From CAYMLL01 sp964390645 (GTDB taxonomy: Bacteria; Planctomycetota; UBA8108), in assembly GCA_964390645.1 (NCBI GenBank), contig CAYMLL010000024.1, forward strand, positions 1-42,636: a DNA stretch of 42,636 bases, written 5' to 3'. Below, one piece after another: positions 35,801-42,636 of the stretch. A program made the translations under genes and the position numbers. The number at the start of each line of letters is the position of its first letter. The stretch's first letter is position 1. The notes beneath the pieces were generated by a model. The model was not told the DNA's origin and did no database searches. It saw only the letters and a program-made list of their open reading frames with translations.

Positions 35801-36156
35801 TCGAGGTCCATCTGGAGCCGAAGGAGGGCTACGCGGCGCGCTCGAGCCGCGGGATGGTCCTCGTGCTCGACACCAGCGTCGACGACAAGCTGCGCGGGGA
35901 GTGGTGGGCTCGAGAGGTTGTCGCGTGCGTCAACTCGCTACGCGGCGAGCGCGGGCTCGCGTACCAGGCGCGAGTTCGTCTGCGCGTCGCCGCCGGAGAC
36001 ACGTTGCGAGCCGCGCTGTCGCAGCACGAGGCGTACCTCGGCGGCGAGACGCTCGCCGAGTCCGTCGACTACGTCGACTTCGCAGGAGTCTCGGCAGGCA
36101 AGGCAGGCAAGGCAGGCGATGAGGCCTTCGCGGTCGACTTCGACGTCGTCGGGTAG
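32809..36156 (+). CDS. ileS: Isoleucyl-tRNA synthetase, type-2-like
   Basis: 1115 residues, longer than bacterial type-1 enzymes and in the type-2 range. It charges tRNA-Ile. The first class-I motif is HNGH (57-60) in PPTANGRPHNGHVL. The editing (CP1) domain follows with WTTTPWTLPSN and GTGIVHVAPAFGEDD; it contains an extra Lys-rich loop (RPKKKGKKKGDGSEEP) near residues 273-290. The second motif reads KESKR (642-646) in DGVKESKRLGNY, where most enzymes have KMSKS. The C-terminus has the all-helical anticodon-binding and tail domains and no terminal Cys4 zinc motif was noticed. Type-2 enzymes are often mupirocin-tolerant (family knowledge, not shown here). Ribosome site weak. Confidence 0.95.
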   Translation: MPVFEPVPERFDFPAHERDILVFWKDREVFRKSLEQRADAPAFVFYEGPPTANGRPHNGHVLTRVIKDLFPRYKTMRGYRVPRKAGWDTHGLPVEIEVEKALEIQGKEGIVAYGVEAFVKKCLESVFVYTKEWEELTERIGFWVDLSDAYVTFHRSYVESVWWSLKTLFDRGLLYQDRKIVWWWPQGGTTLSAAEVGEGYREVDDPSVFVRFRDAEDAGLSYLAWTTTPWTLPSNVALAVRPDGEYVEVTAPTEDGGSERLVVAADLVDAIFRPKKKGKKKGDGSEEPRISVSDRFRGESLVGRRYEQLLPFKEPTGGKAFEIVGADFVVIDGGQEHGCGTGIVHVAPAFGEDDYRVAREKGLGFLQLVDDRGRMTQECGELAGEFCKSADRGLIRILRSEGKLLREEVYRHDYPYCPRSKDDPLIQFARPAWFVATSRFKDSLVANNRRVTWIPGHIRDGRFGKFLEGNVDWALSRERYWGTPLPVWRCEKTGHVEAIGSYDELLAKPGVEGVEVWERAKEEDPGLSEHLKVHKPYIDAVTYDSPEDASSRMRRVTEVIDCWYDSGAMPFAQWGYPHAPGSKEKLDAAFPADFISEAIDQTRGWFYSLLAESTLLHEGREGPHPYRSCVVLGHVCDKDGVKESKRLGNYTAPGEALDAQGADAIRWYFYSQGHPWTNARYGIPRVGEAKKDFLIRLQNVYSFFVIYANIDGFDPAAGLGHAKNVDSETLAQGEGYRPAAERGLMDRWILSELQFAMRTARDSLDKYDILGASRALFDLVDRLSNWYVRRSRARFWGEGMTEDKLDAYWTLYECLVNVSRLVAPFTPFFSEVVYRNLVVGPWGGSQPESVHLCDYPSSTEALVDETLSRRMGVAREIVELGRAARVSVRLRVRQPLGEAIVVGADAAVADDTTELLPLVEEELNVKRIRFTDDADRYVEYILRPNFKKIGPRLGKLVQKLKGVLAAADAKALRAELEERGVCRIDVEGEAVELTPEEIEVHLEPKEGYAARSSRGMVLVLDTSVDDKLRGEWWAREVVACVNSLRGERGLAYQARVRLRVAAGDTLRAALSQHEAYLGGETLAESVDYVDFAGVSAGKAGKAGDEAFAVDFDVVG
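36093..36119 (+). repeat. 9-bp tandem repeat near the ileS 3' end
   Basis: Three copies of ggcaggcaa (last one ggcaggcga) in frame, coding for the Gly-Lys-Ala repeats just before the ileS C-terminus. Likely slippage-prone but frame-keeping. Confidence 0.8.
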
Positions 36157-36204
36157 TCGATTCGCCTTGCGGGGTCGGGGCGGTCGGGGCACGGAGTTAC
36201 AGCG

Positions 36205-36260
36205 CCGAAAAGCGTTTGCATCGAGGGGCTCCTCGCGTAAGTTGAAAGCCGCTTTTTCGG
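36205..36260 (+). terminator. Hairpin with T run between ileS and the DUF1080-ThuA gene
   Basis: Outer arms ccgaaaagcg (36205-36214) and cgctttttcgg (36250-36260) pair with one extra T, and an inner hairpin (cgagg/cctcg, 36222-36235) sits inside. The 3' arm carries a run of five T. It lies 49 bp after the ileS stop and 42 bp before the next ATG, so it may end ileS transcription, with a protein or small leader role as an alternative. Confidence 0.5.
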
Positions 36261-36301
36261 ACAGATCCAGAACGAACATCACTGTCGAGAAGGGAGGACG
36301 G

Positions 36302-38191
36302 ATGAGGTCTTTGCGACGGACTCTTGTCGGGATCTTTGCGGTCGCTCTTTGCGCGTCGACCGCCGTCTACGGGGATTCACACTCACTCTTCGACGGCAAG
36401 ACCCTCGATGGGTGGTCCGGCAAGAGCGGGCTCTGGTCGGTCAAGGACGGCGCCATCGTCGGATCGACGAAGCCTGGCGGCATCAAGGGCAACACGTTCC
36501 TCGTCAGCGCGAAGGAGTACGAGAACTTCGTGCTGCGCCTCAAGTTCAGGTTCGATGGCACCGGCAACAGCGGCATCCAGTTCCGCAGCGCCAGGGTCGG
36601 CAAGCCCGAGGATCACGCGATCGCGGGCTACCAGGCCGATATCGGCAGCGGGTACCACGGTAGCCTCTACGACGAGAGGCGTCGTGGCATGCTGCAGGCG
36701 GCGCGAGCGGACTGGGTGAAGAAGTTCATCCGTCTCGACGGCAAGAAGTGGAACGACTACGAGATCCGCGCGATCGGTAATCAGGTCACGCAGACCATCA
36801 ACGGTCTCGTCACGGTGCGTTACACCGAGAAGGACGACAACATCGCGCGGAAGGGGCACATCGCCCTGCAACTTCACGCCGGTCCGCCGATGGAGATCGC
36901 CTACAAGGACGTCGTGATCGACGAGATCCTGCCGAAGAAGCTGCTCTTTGTCACCCACTCGGCGGGCTTTCGCCACGGGTCGATTCCGACCGCGCACAAG
37001 GTGCTGACGAAGGTCGGTGTCGACTCGGGCTACTTCGAGGTCACGGCGACGAACGACACCGACCAGATTTCCCGCGCGGGACTCGAAGGCTACGACGGGC
37101 TGTTTTTCTACACCACCGGAGATCTGAAACGATTCCCGCTCAGCGAGGCGAACCGTGACTACATGATCCAGTGGGTCAAGGACGGTCATGCGTTCGGCGG
37201 CTTCCACAGCGCGACCGACACCTACAAGGACTGGGAGCCGTACTGGGAAATGATCGGCGGCAGCTTCGACGGCCACCCATGGCACGAGGAGATTATCGTC
37301 GACATCGAGGATCCGACCCACCCGTCGGTGACGCACCTCGATACACAGTGGAAGATCAAGGACGAGATCTACCAGTTCAAGAACTACTCGCGTGATCGGC
37401 TCCACATCATCGCGAGCATGAACCCTGCCTCGGTCAAGGGGAAGGGCAAGCGCAAGGATGGCGACTACCCGATCGCGTGGTGCCGCGCGTTCGGCAAGGG
37501 CAAGGTCTTCTACACTTCGCTCGGTCACCGCGTCGACGTCTGGACGAACCCGGTCTACCAGAAGCACATCGAGGGCGGCGTTCTCTACGCGCTGGGCATC
37601 TCCGGCTACGAGGCCGACGAGACTCCTGGCCTTCCGAAGGCGCCGGCGAAGTTCGAGCCGCTGCTGACGGAGTCGCTGGCCGGCTGGACGAGGCACAAAA
37701 AGGCGCGGTGGACCCTGGAGGACGGGGTCCTCTCCGGCCGCGGCCCTCAGGGCCACCTCTTCAGCCCGAAGCAGTACGTCAACTTCCATTACAGGGCGGA
37801 CATCCGCGTCGGCGAGAACTCGAACAGCGGCATGTACTTCCGCACCCAGCTCGAGGAGGACCTCGCGAAGCAGCCGGGCTGGCCGGACGGCATGGAGGCG
37901 CAGGTCAACAGCACGCACGGCGATCCGGTGCGCACGGGAAGCCTCTACCAGTTCGTCAAGGTCTTCGAGCAGCTGATTCCCGTCGGGGAGTGGGGCACGC
38001 AGGAGATCATCTGCCGTGACGAGTTCATCGTGATCAAGGTCAACGGCAAGGTCACGGTGAGAGGCAAGTTCCCCTACGACTACAAGAAGCACTTTCCGAA
38101 GGGACGTTTTGCGTTCCAGCAGCACCACCCGGGGAGCGAGGTCGACGTGCGGAACGTGCTGGTCCGGGAGCTGCCGTCGAAGGCGGACTGA
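36302..38191 (+). CDS. Secreted DUF1080-ThuA-DUF1080 protein
   Basis: 629 residues from the ATG at 36302 (GGGAGG five bases upstream). A signal peptide (1-24) precedes a first DUF1080 (3-keto-disaccharide hydrolase-like, concanavalin fold) domain at about 28-210 (SLFDGKTLDGWSG...), a ThuA-like domain at about 213-435 (LFVTHSAGFRHGSIPTAH; GGFHSATD from residue 300; RAFGKGKVFYTSLGHR), and a second DUF1080 domain at about 445-629 (SLAGWTRHKKARWTLEDG...). ThuA/DUF1080 pairs are common in planctomycetes and verrucomicrobia and are linked to degradation of oxidised sugars; exact substrate unknown. It faces the PQQ-like gene with hairpins between. Confidence 0.9.
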   Translation: MRSLRRTLVGIFAVALCASTAVYGDSHSLFDGKTLDGWSGKSGLWSVKDGAIVGSTKPGGIKGNTFLVSAKEYENFVLRLKFRFDGTGNSGIQFRSARVGKPEDHAIAGYQADIGSGYHGSLYDERRRGMLQAARADWVKKFIRLDGKKWNDYEIRAIGNQVTQTINGLVTVRYTEKDDNIARKGHIALQLHAGPPMEIAYKDVVIDEILPKKLLFVTHSAGFRHGSIPTAHKVLTKVGVDSGYFEVTATNDTDQISRAGLEGYDGLFFYTTGDLKRFPLSEANRDYMIQWVKDGHAFGGFHSATDTYKDWEPYWEMIGGSFDGHPWHEEIIVDIEDPTHPSVTHLDTQWKIKDEIYQFKNYSRDRLHIIASMNPASVKGKGKRKDGDYPIAWCRAFGKGKVFYTSLGHRVDVWTNPVYQKHIEGGVLYALGISGYEADETPGLPKAPAKFEPLLTESLAGWTRHKKARWTLEDGVLSGRGPQGHLFSPKQYVNFHYRADIRVGENSNSGMYFRTQLEEDLAKQPGWPDGMEAQVNSTHGDPVRTGSLYQFVKVFEQLIPVGEWGTQEIICRDEFIVIKVNGKVTVRGKFPYDYKKHFPKGRFAFQQHHPGSEVDVRNVLVRELPSKAD

Positions 38192-38229
38192 TTCCGTCAC
38201 GGGCCGAGCGCCGCCAGGACGGTCGAAGA

Positions 38230-38267
38230 GCCCCGCGTCGGTCTCGAGGAGAGAGTCGGCGCGGGGC
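38230..38267. terminator. GC-rich hairpin between convergent genes (first)
   Basis: Perfect 8-bp arms gccccgcg (38230-38237) and cgcggggc (38260-38267) around a 22-base loop that itself contains short complementary tracts. It lies between the stop codons of convergent genes, so a two-way terminator is likely though no T run follows. Confidence 0.45.
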
Positions 38268-38289
38268 GCCTTCATGTCCGGGGAGCCGG

Positions 38290-38332
38290 GGATGCTCGCG
38301 TCTCGGCGATCCTCTCGCACGAGAGAGCATCC
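38290..38332. terminator. Nested hairpin between convergent genes (second)
   Basis: Outer arms ggatgctc (38290-38297) and gagcatcc (38325-38332) are perfect complements, and an alternative inner hairpin ctctcg (38312-38317)/cgagag (38320-38325) lies within. Placed just before the stop of the PQQ-like gene, it probably stops transcription arriving from either side. Confidence 0.45.
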
Positions 38333-38338
38333 ACCTTG

Positions 38339-39727
38339 TCACCTGCGCTTCTCGACGTCCGCGGGCGCTTTCTTGCCGCGCAGGTCCATGCAGAGAATCG
38401 TATGCTCGTCCCGCAGGTACAGCAGGCCGCCCGAGAGCGTCGGCACCGTCCACGCCGGCCTGCGCAGAACTCTCCGCAAGCGGGCGAGCTCCGTGTGACC
38501 CGTGGGGTCGAGCTTCAGAAGCGCCAGGTCTCCCCACTCGCCGAGGGCGATGAAGTGTCCATCGGAGTAGATCATCGAGCCGCGCAGGAGATAGCTGCTC
38601 CACTCCCACTTCACCTTGCCGGTCGCGAGCTCGACGCACTTGAAGACGGCGTCGGGCTCGTTGCGGCCGCTGAAGGCGTAGATGTGGCCGTCGAGGTAGC
38701 TGACGGGTGACCAGTGTATGTCGAGAATGCGGCCGCGCTTTGTGAGGTCGTCCTTCCAGAGCTCCTCGTAGCTGTCCTTCTTGATTCTCAAGCAGACACT
38801 GCCGGTGCGATAGGTCGCTGAAAAGAAGAGGATGTCGTCGACGACGAGCGGAGTCATGGCGTTGACCGACTCGTGTACACGTGAATGCCAGTCGTACTTC
38901 CAGCGCTGCTTCCCCGTGCGGGGGTCGAGGTCGGACATGCCGCCGCGGTGGAAGACGAAAAGATGTCTTGCTCCATCGATTCGTGCGATCGTCGGCGCCG
39001 AGTACGAGCCTCCATCGGTTCGCGTCTTCCAGATCGTCTTGCCTGTCCCGGCGTCGAGCGCGAAGGCGAAGCCGTCGCGGACACGTCGTCCAGGGACGAA
39101 CCCGACGCCGCCGAGGTGGAAGTAGATCACGCCCTTGTCGATAAGCGGGGTGGCACCGGTGCCGAAGAAGTTCTGCGGGATGCCGTGTCTCTTGCGCAGA
39201 TCGACGTTCCACCGACGCTTGCCGGTCTCGAAGTCGATCGCATGGAGATCGCCGTCCGGGTCGAGCGTGTAGACCACGTCTTCGTGGACCTCCGGACAGC
39301 AGCGAGGCCCTGCGCTGTATCCGTAGCGATCCGTGTAGTCGGTCTCGTAGGAGTAGCGCCATCGGCGCTCGCCAGTCTTCGCATCGAGGCAGTCGAGATG
39401 ATTCTCGTCGTCGATGCGGTGGAAGAGCACCACCCGACCCTTGACGACGATGATGCCGCTGTAGCCGAGTCCGATTTCCCGGCTCCACAGCCGCGGCGGC
39501 CCGTCCTCGGGCCACTGCTTCAGCCAGCCGGTCTCCTTCGATACCCCGTCGTAGTCGGGGCCGAGCCAGCGCGGCCAGTCGAGCGCGACCCTGTCGCCGG
39601 CCGGCCTGTCGCGGGTGACCGTGTCCTCGGCCGTCCTGCCGCCGGCGGCCGTGTCGGGTCGCGCCAGGCACGATCCGATGGTAAGCGCGACGAGGCCTGG
39701 AACGGTCCGACGAGTGATCTTCGACAT
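38339..39727 (-). CDS. Exported PQQ-like beta-propeller protein (BamB-like repeats)
   Basis: 462 residues from the ATG at 39727 (GAGGAAGAG six bases upstream). The N-terminus (KITRRTVPGLVALTIGSCLA) contains a possible lipobox-like GSC, so a lipoprotein is possible. The body is an eight-bladed type propeller made of repeats such as LDAKTGERRWRY, IDFETGKRRWNVDL, LDAGTGKTIWKT, LDPRTGKQRWKY and VELATGKVKWEW, each a W-docking blade. The family includes BamB and many extracellular planctomycete proteins; PQQ is often not bound. Starting phrase WPRWLGPDYDGVSKETGW is typical of those secreted planctomycete members. No partner gene is clear; selB upstream is unrelated. Confidence 0.85.
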   Translation of the reverse strand: MSKITRRTVPGLVALTIGSCLARPDTAAGGRTAEDTVTRDRPAGDRVALDWPRWLGPDYDGVSKETGWLKQWPEDGPPRLWSREIGLGYSGIIVVKGRVVLFHRIDDENHLDCLDAKTGERRWRYSYETDYTDRYGYSAGPRCCPEVHEDVVYTLDPDGDLHAIDFETGKRRWNVDLRKRHGIPQNFFGTGATPLIDKGVIYFHLGGVGFVPGRRVRDGFAFALDAGTGKTIWKTRTDGGSYSAPTIARIDGARHLFVFHRGGMSDLDPRTGKQRWKYDWHSRVHESVNAMTPLVVDDILFFSATYRTGSVCLRIKKDSYEELWKDDLTKRGRILDIHWSPVSYLDGHIYAFSGRNEPDAVFKCVELATGKVKWEWSSYLLRGSMIYSDGHFIALGEWGDLALLKLDPTGHTELARLRRVLRRPAWTVPTLSGGLLYLRDEHTILCMDLRGKKAPADVEKRR

Positions 39728-39755
39728 GCGTCTCTTCCTCGTTTGTGGCGAGCTC

Positions 39756-41693
39756 TCAGCCATTCCCGGTCGCCAGCCGGCGGACGTCGCCTTCTCGTAC
39801 GGTGAAGCCCTCCTTGTCGAGATGCTCCAGCAGGGGGATGCTGTACTTGCGCGTCGACTCGAGCACGTTCTTGGCGTCTGACGCCGTCATCTCGCCGTTG
39901 GCCAGCAGATGCTCGCGCAGGCAGCTGCGTGCTTTCGCGAGCGCTTCGCTGTGGAAGTAGATCCCCTCCGACAGCTTGTGCAGATCGCCGCGCTCGTCGA
40001 GGAGGTCGTAGATCTCCGTTGCCGTGTCCTGCTCCCAGGAGTGCTGTCTCGCGAGCTCGGACGGAGTCGGTGGCTGGAAGTTGCTCTCGAGAAGCGTGCG
40101 GAGAATCTCGTCGCGCATCGACTCCTCGGCCTCGGTCAGTGTCGGGCCGAAGTCGCGCCAGCGGATGCGTCCTGACCGGACCGACTCGATCTCGCCGGAC
40201 TCCTGGAGACTCGTCAGCAGATCCTCCAGGAAGACATCGTGGCACGCGAGCTGCTGCTTGAGCTGCGACTTGTCGTGAAGCAGGCTCCGGCGGTTCTTCT
40301 CGAAGAACCGCGCTGCCGCTTCGCGTGCGGCGGTCGCTCCGTCGTCGAGCTTGACGGTCGCGAAGAGCAGGCCCGCCCGGCTCGCGCGGCGTGCGAGATT
40401 CTTGTCGGCGAGCAGTCCGACGAGCTCGCGAGCTTCCTCGAGCGGGATGCCCGTGCGCAGTGCGAGCTCCTTCTCCGTCACCGCGTCGAAGCCGGCGGCC
40501 TCGAGCTGGTGGAGGACGAAACGCTCGGTATCGCCGAGCACCTCGTGCTTGCCGCGCAGGTCGTCGATGACGTAGTCCTTGCCGGTCTTGAGCCGGTAGC
40601 GTGAGCGATCGAGGATCTCACCGCCGCCGATCGTCAGCATGGGGGAGTGAAGCCGTAGCACGTAGCGATCGCCGGGCGCCGCGACGACCGGCTCGACGAG
40701 ACGAAACTGCACGAATCCGTCCTCGCCGGGTTCGAAGATCTTCCTGTCCAGGAGATAGACCTTCCCGAGCACCTCGGCCGTGCCGGTATGAAGCCGGATC
40801 TCGGTCTGGTGCAGGAGCGGCCGGTGGTTGTCGGGCAGGTAGCGCAGGCGCGCCTCGAACATCGTCGAGCTCGAGAAGTACCCCGGCTCCGAGACGACCA
40901 TGCCTCGACGCACGTCGCGGTAGTCGATGTCCGAGAGGTTGATCGCCGAGGAGTGTCCCGCACTCGCGCTCTTCGCTGCCTCCTTGTACGCCTGGATGCC
41001 GCGGATGCGCCCCTGCTTGCCGAGTGGCGAGATCTCCAGTGTCGCGCCGACCTCGGCGGTTCCCGAGACGGGGATGCCGGTGACGACCGTGCCGAAGCCC
41101 TTCGGCGAGAACACACGCTGCACCGGCATGCGGAAGATGCCGCTCTCCTCGCGAGGCTGGATCTTTTCGATCTCCGCGTGGAGGGTGTCGACGAGCGCTT
41201 CGAAGCCCTCCCCGGTTTGTGACGAGATCTCGACTACCGGAGAGTCTTCCAGGAAGGTGCCCTCGAGCGACTCGCCGAGCTCCTCCCGCACGAGCTCGAC
41301 CATCTCGCGCTCGATGAGGTCGATCTTGCTGACGACCACGATGCCGTGGCGGATCCCGAGGATCTGCATGATCGTCAGGTGTTCGCGCGTCTGTGGCATG
41401 ACGCTGTCGTCGGCCGCGACGACGAGCAGGACGAGGTCGATTCCCGTCGCTCCGGCGACCATGTTCTTGATCAGGCGCTCGTGGCCGGGAACGTCGACGA
41501 TCCCGATGCGCTTGCCGTCGCGAAGCTCCAGAGGCGCAAAGCCGAGGTCGATCGTCAGTCCGCGGTTCTTCTCCTCGGGGAGGCGATCCGGATCGATCCC
41601 GGTCAACCGCCGGACCATGCTGCTCTTGCCGTGGTCGATGTGTCCCGCGGTGCCGACGACGACGTTGAATATGGAGTTCTCGTTCCGGGTCAT
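39756..41693 (-). CDS. selB: Selenocysteine-specific translation elongation factor
   Basis: 645 residues from the ATG at 41693. SelB brings Sec-tRNA to in-frame UGA codons by binding the SECIS hairpin of the mRNA. The GTPase domain shows G1 GHIDHGKS (17-24), G2 Thr47 in GLTIDLGF, G3 DVPGH (67-71) and G4 SKID (122-125; Ser in place of the usual Asn). Then come EF-Tu-like domains 2 and 3 and, from about 380, four winged-helix modules for the RNA hairpin (phrases like EKELALRTGIPLEEARELVGLLADKNL and the last one ending in ESTRKYSIPLLEHLDKEGFTVREGDVRRL, split by me). No selC, selA or selD is in the window. Its presence implies the organism makes selenoproteins. It ends 28 bp before the start of the PQQ-like gene on the same strand. 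Confidence 0.95.
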   Translation of the reverse strand: MTRNENSIFNVVVGTAGHIDHGKSSMVRRLTGIDPDRLPEEKNRGLTIDLGFAPLELRDGKRIGIVDVPGHERLIKNMVAGATGIDLVLLVVAADDSVMPQTREHLTIMQILGIRHGIVVVSKIDLIEREMVELVREELGESLEGTFLEDSPVVEISSQTGEGFEALVDTLHAEIEKIQPREESGIFRMPVQRVFSPKGFGTVVTGIPVSGTAEVGATLEISPLGKQGRIRGIQAYKEAAKSASAGHSSAINLSDIDYRDVRRGMVVSEPGYFSSSTMFEARLRYLPDNHRPLLHQTEIRLHTGTAEVLGKVYLLDRKIFEPGEDGFVQFRLVEPVVAAPGDRYVLRLHSPMLTIGGGEILDRSRYRLKTGKDYVIDDLRGKHEVLGDTERFVLHQLEAAGFDAVTEKELALRTGIPLEEARELVGLLADKNLARRASRAGLLFATVKLDDGATAAREAAARFFEKNRRSLLHDKSQLKQQLACHDVFLEDLLTSLQESGEIESVRSGRIRWRDFGPTLTEAEESMRDEILRTLLESNFQPPTPSELARQHSWEQDTATEIYDLLDERGDLHKLSEGIYFHSEALAKARSCLREHLLANGEMTASDAKNVLESTRKYSIPLLEHLDKEGFTVREGDVRRLATGNG

Positions 41694-41855
41694 GGGTCTG
41701 GAGAGATCGACATCATAGCAGCCCGTCGAAAAAGTCAATTCGGTGCAAATGTGGCCGCTTCTCGTCCGCGGCGCCTCCTCGACGGACTGCCGGTCTCGGT
41801 GCGCCCGAGCGGTCGGGCCTTGACGGGCAGTTGTCGACCTGCCGATCTCCGCGGC

Positions 41856-41884
41856 TTGACGCCCTCGGGGGAAGCGCCTAACAT
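41856..41884 (+). promoter_or_regulatory. Sigma-70-type promoter for the terminal membrane-protein gene
   Basis: TTGACG (41856-41861, five of six), exact 17-bp spacer, TAACAT (41879-41884, four of six). Transcription would start near 41891 and give a leader of about 176 bases that includes the hairpin at 41997-42019. Confidence 0.55.
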
Positions 41885-41996
41885 GGAGATCTCTCGGCGG
41901 CTTCCGGGCCACCGGGGAGGGTACGGGTGTGGGAGTACGCGCCGCGGGAGTTGGAGGTGGGACGCTCTGACGTTACACTTGATCGTGGCTTTCCGG

Positions 41997-42019
41997 AAGC
42001 GGCTTCCCGGAAGCCGCTT
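41997..42019 (+). other. Strong hairpin in the leader of the terminal gene
   Basis: Arms aagcggctt (41997-42005) and aagccgctt (42011-42019) are perfect complements with a five-base loop cccgg. Flanking bases (ggaagc/gctttcc) allow a longer, one-bulge stem. No T run follows, so it is not a simple terminator; it may stabilise or regulate the leader. Confidence 0.55.
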
Positions 42020-42066
42020 TCCCGAAGACTCTGGCCTCGTAGAACCCGTCCCGTGAAAGAAGTCTC

Positions 42067-42636
42067 ATGAGCCGTCAGCAAGACCTGATGTTTTGCAAGA
42101 TCGCCGTGGCGAATGGCATGATCTCGGAGGACCACGCCAGGAAGTGCCTTGCGATCGTCAACAAGCGTGAGCAAGAAAGTGGGCGGCGTCCGCACATCGG
42201 AGCGGTCTTCTCGAAGTACAACATCTTGCAGCGCCAGCAGGTGCAGATGGTTTACGAGGCCGTCGACAAGCGCATGGGAGGCGGCGTTCCGTCAGCCAGG
42301 GCGCTTCCTACCGCATCGCGTGGCGGCAGGCGCGAGCCTCGCGCGAAGCGCGGATTCGCCGGCCGTGACGAGCAGCCCACGAAGCGCAGGGTGGATCCGA
42401 CGACTCTCTGGGTGGGGGTCGCGTTCGGTGTCATCTTCCTGGGTGTCGTCATCGCCCTCGTCGTCATGTTCGTGACGGGTGGCTCGAAGACCGGGCCGAC
42501 GGGCGAGGACGCCTCGACGACGGCCAGCACCGGGGAAAGCGGCTCGGGCGAGTCACCTGCGACGTCGGAATCCTTGTCAACAGGCGCGGCCGGTTCGACC
42601 GGGGACGGCACGGACGCCGCCACCGCGGTGGCGATG
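42067..42636 (+). CDS. Single-pass membrane protein with N-terminal soluble domain, 3' end outside window
   Basis: 190 codons are visible, cut by the right edge. The ATG at 42067 follows GAAAGAAG. Residues 1-75 form a helical domain (LMFCKIAVANGMISEDHARKC..., IGAVFSKYNILQRQQVQMVYEAV) resembling the small helical N-terminal domains of GspE/PilB-type proteins that planctomycetes attach to many chains. A basic linker leads to one transmembrane helix at about 113-137 (LWVGVAFGVIFLGVVIALVVMF), followed by a Ser/Thr/Gly/Glu-rich disordered tail. The N-domain is therefore cytoplasmic and the tail exported or periplasmic. The function is unknown; the C-terminal part is needed to tell. Confidence 0.8.
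   Translation, partial: MSRQQDLMFCKIAVANGMISEDHARKCLAIVNKREQESGRRPHIGAVFSKYNILQRQQVQMVYEAVDKRMGGGVPSARALPTASRGGRREPRAKRGFAGRDEQPTKRRVDPTTLWVGVAFGVIFLGVVIALVVMFVTGGSKTGPTGEDASTTASTGESGSGESPATSESLSTGAAGSTGDGTDAATAVAM

Larger units (their letters stand above)
41694..42066. other. Divergent intergenic stretch (373 bp) holding a promoter and a hairpin
   Basis: Lies between selB (minus) and the terminal gene (plus). The plus strand holds a good promoter (41856-41884) and a strong hairpin (41997-42019). No tRNA-Sec-like sequence is seen here. Nothing coding. Confidence 0.5.

Noticed and set aside
36383..38320. 645-codon minus-strand frame opposite DUF1080-ThuA
   Set aside because: Antisense shadow of a clear gene; product lacks motifs.
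41694..42066. Search for a selenocysteine tRNA next to selB
   Set aside because: No T-arm sequence like ggttcga with a matching acceptor stem or CCA end was found here or elsewhere in the window.

Overview
The window looks like a contig from a high-GC, Gram-negative planctomycete-type bacterium, probably a metagenome assembly. Evidence: two secreted proteins end in dockerin-like duplicated calcium loops of the kind common in Planctomycetota; DUF1080-ThuA-DUF1080, PQQ-like propeller, LamG and NG-repeat/HEAT-type secreted proteins are all present; there is a porin and an MlaE-type lipid ABC system, so an outer membrane is likely; and a run of exactly 100 N (10748-10847) marks a scaffold gap. 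Phylum placement is inference. No rRNA, tRNA, CRISPR array, integrase or transposase was found.

Layout. 1-428 (-): 5' part of a metal-binding ABC lipoprotein, cut by the window edge. 1211-5490 (+): a CBS-pair protein, korA, korB and a zinc-ribbon/CBS-pair protein, i.e. a 2-oxoacid:ferredoxin oxidoreductase framed by nucleotide-sensing-type domains. 5742-10048 (+): phosphate-selective-type porin, small Cys-rich membrane protein, secreted GH13 glucan enzyme with dockerin-like tail. 10111-10275: inverted-repeat element between convergent genes. 10276-13811 (-): thioredoxin-type arsenate reductase with an EEAPT-repeat N-terminus broken by the gap, a Shewanella-like phosphatase, and a secreted NG-repeat protein. 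14243-15669 (-): hisF-hisH. 15768-18005 (+): RluA-type pseudouridine synthase, a long gene-poor stretch, a small secreted protein. 18314-20453 (-): two-gene unit of unknown function (512-residue helical-repeat protein and 188-residue protein). 20908-21672 (+): Sfp-type phosphopantetheinyl transferase. 21898-24069 (-): membrane pyrophosphatase of the K+-dependent class. 24305-27240 (-): MlaF-MlaE fusion translationally coupled to a divergent MCE-like anchor protein. 27448-29309 (+): moeA-mobA. 29322-32438 (-): triple LamG protein. 32809-38191 (+): type-2-like isoleucyl-tRNA synthetase and DUF1080-ThuA-DUF1080 protein. 38339-41693 (-): PQQ-like propeller protein and selB. 42067-42636 (+): 5' part of a single-pass membrane protein, cut by the window edge.

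How genes work together. KorAB makes or uses reduced ferredoxin at the 2-oxoglutarate/succinyl-CoA (or a related 2-oxoacid) step; the membrane pyrophosphatase recovers energy from PPi; MoeA and MobA build the Mo/W-guanine dinucleotide cofactor, and SelB delivers selenocysteine, together suggesting a Mo/Se enzyme such as formate dehydrogenase elsewhere in the genome (inference). The MlaFE/MCE pair probably moves lipids between the membranes. The secreted GH13, LamG and DUF1080/ThuA proteins fit a polysaccharide-degrading, particle-attached lifestyle. The most unusual items are the fused MlaF-MlaE with its divergent MCE partner, the EEAPT-repeat arsenate reductase, the CBS-framed korAB locus, the unknown two-gene unit, and several well-formed palindromes and hairpins.
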